Assembly (NCBI RefSeq): GCF_000348985.1
Contig: NC_035923.1
Span: forward strand, 620,001 to 684,000
Direction of reading: 5' to 3'
From: Huiozyma naganishii CBS 8797
Lineage: Eukaryota > Ascomycota > Saccharomycetes > Saccharomycetales > Saccharomycetaceae
DNA: 64,000 nucleotides
In this document: piece after piece, positions 60,152 through 64,000 of the stretch
Position numbering within the stretch: position 1 is the first letter of the stretch
Layout of the letters: every line of letters starts with the position of its first letter
The notes under the pieces: generated by a model
Database searches by the model: none
Seen by the model: the letters and a program-made list of their open reading frames with translations, nothing else
What the model was told of the DNA's origin: nothing
Position numbers and translations under genes: made by a program

Positions 60152-61705
60152 CTATAGATAATATATAAAATGTTTTGAAAGCATGAAGCCTTCTTTGGTT
60201 TGAGGAGAAATGACCTTGGTTATTGATTTTTCAACTGCTGTATCCCAAGCGGTAATGATATCCCGTAGTATGCATACAAATTTGGATTTCTTAATACCGT
60301 CCTTCTCATGGATAAATTCAAAGTACTCGAATAATGCTAGCAGACAGGTTTGGATCTGGTATATTTCTAAAACTACGCCGGCCTTTGACAATTCCTGGAG
60401 TTTGAGCAGCAAATATGAATGGATAACCGATGTCCACTCCTTCAAAAAGTTCCTTATAGAAACAATTTGATCCACTAGATTAAATTTGAGGTCTGTTATG
60501 TCGTTAATAATCTTTTCATTGATGACGGGCATGAATGCGAGCTCCCTTTCTCTGTCATAAGTTTTAAAAAAAGCTTGAAAATACTCAATGCTTTTTAATC
60601 CAATTAGCTCCCACGACAAATTATTCAAAAAGTCATCCGTTTCTAAATGAATTGTGCACAACCGATGCCCTCTCGGTACGGTAATTAACAAATTGAAGCA
60701 TGCAACAAGCAGTCTTTTTCTTAATTTCATCGATTTCTCCAGTATATACGATTTTGGGTACTTGAATCGCGGCACAAACGCCTGAGACAGTTGAGTTTCA
60801 TCGTTGTATACCGGTTTGATTGTTTTGTTTCTTGTCCTATCATCGTTACAACCTGTGAATAAGTATTCTGTGAATAAAGGCCCGAAGTGAAACGTATCAA
60901 TTATTTTCAGAAATTTAACACTTGGACTCTCTGACAATCGCTGTACAAACGTCCTCTTCTTTTTTTTCGACAATGTAATTTCATTCAGTACAAAATATTT
61001 TTGCCTGAGATCTAGCAAGTCCAAAAGGAGGTTCACAATGGGATCCCATATTTCGTGCGCCGACATAAAGTATGTCACCCGTTCATCTAGAGAACATGCC
61101 AGAGTCCAGCGTAACATGTTGACAAACTCCCCTCGTTTACTCAATTTCAAATGCAACAGTTGGTTATTCAAAACATGTTCTTTTTTTGTTAAAAGACTAA
61201 TGTAGGATTTGTACGGATTTTGAAGCTTCGAATTCCAATTTCTTGGATGATGACCATGTGGAATGAGACAATCTAATGCGAAAAAGAATTGGCATCTCAG
61301 CAGTTCTAAGTTGTACCGTCCGTGTGCTTCAACATCAAACTCTTTTAATAGATTGACGTAGAATCTTAGAATTTTCACAGCCCTACGGTTCAACGGTTGC
61401 CGACAGACATTGTACGGATCATTGTCTCTTAGCTGGGGTTCTTTGTAGTGCTCCGATATGGTAACCAAAGTGAACAGAACAAGGATAACGTCAAACGGCA
61501 CAACGGGAATATCTAATTGACAATTTGCATTGTATATTTGATACTCTAGAAATAGTAAAACCCCATCGTAGTTGTCAAGCAAGCTAAATGAATTCAGTAT
61601 CTCAAAAGTTCTTAAACATTTTTCTGTTAATTCAACATGATAATGCTTCAGTAAATCATCCTTCCCACCTGATACATAACGGACTGAACTGTGGCACGAA
61701 TCCAT
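60152..61705 (-). CDS. NSE5: Smc5-Smc6 complex subunit Nse5
   Basis: Essential, fast-evolving subunit that with Nse6 regulates and loads the Smc5-Smc6 complex in DNA repair and rDNA maintenance. 517 residues (556 in S. cerevisiae). No catalytic motif; the protein is wholly alpha-helical with leucine-rich helices (TFEILNSFSLLDNYDGVLL, FDVILVLFTLVTISEHY, LELLRCQFFFALDCLIPHG). Assignment leans on order and orientation: minus strand, divergent from APT1, then UNG1, exactly YML023C-YML022W-YML021C. Start at 61705 is the first ATG of the frame. Confidence 0.85.
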   Translation of the reverse strand: MDSCHSSVRYVSGGKDDLLKHYHVELTEKCLRTFEILNSFSLLDNYDGVLLFLEYQIYNANCQLDIPVVPFDVILVLFTLVTISEHYKEPQLRDNDPYNVCRQPLNRRAVKILRFYVNLLKEFDVEAHGRYNLELLRCQFFFALDCLIPHGHHPRNWNSKLQNPYKSYISLLTKKEHVLNNQLLHLKLSKRGEFVNMLRWTLACSLDERVTYFMSAHEIWDPIVNLLLDLLDLRQKYFVLNEITLSKKKKRTFVQRLSESPSVKFLKIIDTFHFGPLFTEYLFTGCNDDRTRNKTIKPVYNDETQLSQAFVPRFKYPKSYILEKSMKLRKRLLVACFNLLITVPRGHRLCTIHLETDDFLNNLSWELIGLKSIEYFQAFFKTYDRERELAFMPVINEKIINDITDLKFNLVDQIVSIRNFLKEWTSVIHSYLLLKLQELSKAGVVLEIYQIQTCLLALFEYFEFIHEKDGIKKSKFVCILRDIITAWDTAVEKSITKVISPQTKEGFMLSKHFIYYL

Positions 61706-61984
61706 CCATACATGCAGATTTCACTGGTTAGCACAGCGAATGTACTCCGTTGTCACCAGATTTCGTGCACAGCTGTGTTTTGTCACCTTCAAGCATACAC
61801 CATCTCTCGAACTGTAAATTGTTCAAATTCGTACGAAACGACGAAAAACATCAAAAATTTGTAGAAGTTGAGAAAAAAAAATCTGGAGTGAAAAATTTAA
61901 GCGATGCGATGAGCTCTTCTCCAGAAATCTTGCTCCTCTATAAGAAAGAACGTTGGAACCAGCTTTTTATCCAATCATTACAAT

Positions 61985-62548
61985 ATGTCTATCAAAGCTT
62001 ATGCCGAGGAGCTAAAATCTGCTCTTCATCAATATCCAAATTTTCCCAGTGAAGGTATTCTATTCGAGGATTTCCTACCGATCTTCAGAAACCCAGACTT
62101 GTTCCAGAAACTGGTCACTGCATTCAAACTGCACCTAGAAGAAAAGCATGGTGCTGGTAAGATAGATTACATCATCGGGTTAGAATCTCGTGGGTTTTTG
62201 TTTGGCCCATCGTTGGCACTGGCTATGAACGTTGGGTTTGTGCCAGTGAGGAAAGTCGGCAAGCTTCCTGGTGAGTGTGTCAAGGCCACTTACCAGAAGG
62301 AGTACGGGACAGATGTCTTTGAAATGCAGAAGGACTCTATAAATAAGGGTGCCAACTGCATTATCGTCGACGATATCATTGCCACTGGTGGATCTGCTGC
62401 CGCTGCTGGGGAATTGTTGGAAAAAGTCGGTGCTAACCTACTAGAATACGATTTTGTCATGGAATTAGATTTCCTGAAGGGCAGGGATAAATTGAAAGCA
62501 CCTGTCTTCACTCTCTTGAGTGGTCAGGAGGAGGCTCTTAAGAATTAA
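61985..62548 (+). CDS. APT1: Adenine phosphoribosyltransferase Apt1
   Basis: Purine salvage: adenine plus PRPP gives AMP. 187 residues, the length of S. cerevisiae Apt1. LESRGFLFGPSLALAMNVG (about 67-84), the flexible catalytic loop KATYQKEYGTDVFEM, and the PRPP motif IIVDDIIATGGSAAAAGEL (126-144) are intact. APT1/APT2 are ohnologues; between NSE5 and UNG1 this fits APT1 (YML022W). Confidence 0.98.
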   Translation: MSIKAYAEELKSALHQYPNFPSEGILFEDFLPIFRNPDLFQKLVTAFKLHLEEKHGAGKIDYIIGLESRGFLFGPSLALAMNVGFVPVRKVGKLPGECVKATYQKEYGTDVFEMQKDSINKGANCIIVDDIIATGGSAAAAGELLEKVGANLLEYDFVMELDFLKGRDKLKAPVFTLLSGQEEALKN

Positions 62549-62676
62549 AGAGGCTGAAAGCCTTTTGGTCCTTATTGTATAAATTTTAGTTCATAATAGT
62601 AGATATAACACTTTTACTGCCCGCATCACGGTTCATTTCTTTCGTCCTCTACCAGAAACGAATATAAGTCACGGTC

Positions 62677-63741
62677 TTAAGGATGTGAGTTGGCCTGTGC
62701 AACTTCTTCCAGCGAAGTTCCTGAAACAACACTCCAATCGATCATTTTTTCGCCCCGCTCGTTATGAAGCCAATCATTGATCTGTTTAAAATGCAAATTA
62801 CCAAAAAACCCTCTGCTGGCGCTTAACGGTGAAGGATGTACCGATTTCAACACCAATAAGTTCGGAAAGTTTTTCCAAGTCGATTTACCGCTCTCCTTTG
62901 TAACTTTCTCTAGCAACCGCTCAACAAGCTTGATCGCGTTATTACCCCATAGCAGGAAGACAATATTTTTACCTGACTTTTCCCTATCTTGAATCAATAG
63001 TTCCACTATTCTGGAAGTGAAGGTTTCCCAACCTTGCTTGGAATGTGAGTTCGCACTATGTGCTCTCACAGTCAACGCAGTATTCAATAGCAAGACACCT
63101 TGTTTAGACCAACAGGACAGGTCACCCTTTGAATTATCAATTTGGAAGTCCGCGTAATTGGATTTTAGTTCTTTATATATGTTTTTCAGTGATGGTGGTG
63201 CGGGGGTAGGTGATTTGACGCTAAACGCCAACCCATGCGCCTGGTTGAAGTTATGGTACGGATCTTGACCAATGATGACAACTTTTACCGCGTCAAACGG
63301 GGTCATCCGACTCCACGAGTAAATGTCCCCTGGCGTGGGGAAGACTGTTTGTGTCGATTGTTCACGCTTCACAAAATCTTTCAATTGCAGAAAGTACGGT
63401 TTTGTAAATTCCTCTTTCAATTGCTCAAACCAAGAATCCTCCAACGTCAGAAGCTCCAAATTCAACAAATCGCGGGTTTTGGCATCTAAGCTTCTTGAAA
63501 ATTCTTCCTTGATTTTATTGATTACAGGCTTTGATAAATTGGGACTCACCTGTTCCGATGCTTTCTCAACTTTGGTAACTTTTGTTGTTACTGACGCGTC
63601 AGCTTGAACAGTGGTTAGTTTATCATTGCTGTCAATTCTGGCCCTCTTGCTAACTGAGCTACCAAAAAAATCCTGGATACTGGTCTGTCTTTTCTGGTTC
63701 TTCTTCACTATATCCGACGTCATTTTCCACACACGCCTCAT
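62677..63741 (-). CDS. UNG1: Uracil-DNA glycosylase Ung1
   Basis: Removes uracil from DNA in nucleus and mitochondria. 354 residues (359 in S. cerevisiae). The N-terminus carries a PCNA-interacting box QTSIQDFF (19-26). The water-activating Asp160 is in IIGQDPYHNFNQAHG (157-170), VLLLNTALTVRAHSANSHSK holds the uracil pocket Asn, and the minor-groove loop SVHPSPLSASRGFFGNLHF has the catalytic His. Two near starts exist, 63741 and 63723; the longer adds MRRVWK, which may strengthen mitochondrial import. Convergent with APT1, as YML021C. Confidence 0.97.
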   Translation of the reverse strand: MRRVWKMTSDIVKKNQKRQTSIQDFFGSSVSKRARIDSNDKLTTVQADASVTTKVTKVEKASEQVSPNLSKPVINKIKEEFSRSLDAKTRDLLNLELLTLEDSWFEQLKEEFTKPYFLQLKDFVKREQSTQTVFPTPGDIYSWSRMTPFDAVKVVIIGQDPYHNFNQAHGLAFSVKSPTPAPPSLKNIYKELKSNYADFQIDNSKGDLSCWSKQGVLLLNTALTVRAHSANSHSKQGWETFTSRIVELLIQDREKSGKNIVFLLWGNNAIKLVERLLEKVTKESGKSTWKNFPNLLVLKSVHPSPLSASRGFFGNLHFKQINDWLHNERGEKMIDWSVVSGTSLEEVAQANSHP

Positions 63742-64000
63742 ACACTACCAACCGAGCAAATACTGTCATCCCAGACACGACCAAACCGCTTGAGTCAAGA
63801 ACTGAAAAGTTTCGGGGCATCTCTTCTGAAACTGGAAAAAACCCAAAATGGAAATGGAGGGAAAGTGTGGACTCGTTGAATAAGGGAAAAGGTCACCTCC
63901 CATGAACCCACGGAAGAGCGACTGCTAAACCTAGGACGTATAGTAAAAGTTCACACATGGTCTCTATAAGGAGTTCACACTCATTGGCCAATTCTCGGAA
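63742..64000. other. UNG1 promoter to window end
   Basis: 259 bp with no ORF that continues out of the window convincingly; presumably the UNG1 promoter. Confidence 0.6.

Overview
This window is a budding-yeast nuclear chromosome segment (family Saccharomycetaceae). Genes are compact and mostly intronless. The few introns use GTATGT (or an overlapping GC/GT variant) at the 5' splice site and a perfect TACTAAC branch site, and sit in genes that carry introns in Saccharomyces cerevisiae (VPS29, RPL27, RPS18, RPS17, SRC1). About 29 protein genes and one tRNA are supported. All but one of the proteins could be named from sequence plus gene order. There is no CRISPR array, prokaryotic operon, virus or intact transposon, and I did not find a wholly new system. 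The most unusual features are in splicing, promoters and genome history.

Layout by S. cerevisiae equivalents: 1-14.5 kb holds STI1-BUB3-HST3, SNF1, a JIP4/YOR019W-type gene, a MCO10/ATP19-type gene, DDL1 and AHC1 (YOR019-YOR027 plus SNF1). 15.1-29.4 kb holds an unassigned gene in the SPO13 position, then ARD1, VPS29, DIA4, RPL27, TDA3, SOD2, ERG11 and STP2 (YHR014-YHR006, same relative order and strands). 30-54.7 kb holds YMD8, a YML037C homologue, CGI121, AMD1, SRC1, RAD52, NDC1, RCF1, USA1, TSA1, YOX1, RPS18, YML6 and RPS17 (YML038C-YML024W, perfectly collinear). 54.7-60 kb is AT-rich and gene-poor with only VPS71 and a tRNA-Lys(CTT). 60-63.7 kb resumes the YML order with NSE5, APT1 and UNG1.

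Duplicated-gene anchors (APT, RPS17, RPS18, YOX1/YHP1, TSA, SRC1/HEH2, STP, RPL27, JIP4, SNF1) lie in the same order as S. cerevisiae YDR441-YDR477. The genes unique to that YDR segment (for example ADA2, UTP6, GUK1, NHX1, TOM1) are absent. This suggests a species that descends from the whole-genome duplication, with this window being one of the two sister tracks kept largely unbroken. Kazachstania or Naumovozyma-like genera are possible, but the genus is a guess.

Most genes are housekeeping: chaperone (STI1), checkpoint and chromatin (BUB3, HST3, AHC1, VPS71), glucose signalling (SNF1), oxidative defence (SOD2, TSA1), sterol synthesis (ERG11), DNA repair (RAD52, UNG1, NSE5), nuclear envelope (SRC1, NDC1), purine metabolism (AMD1, APT1) and translation. 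Recognisable control sites fit these roles: a heat-shock element at STI1, Upc2-type sites at ERG11, a Yap1 site at TSA1, an MCB at YOX1, Rap1 sites at ribosomal genes and a URS1-like site at the SPO13-position gene.
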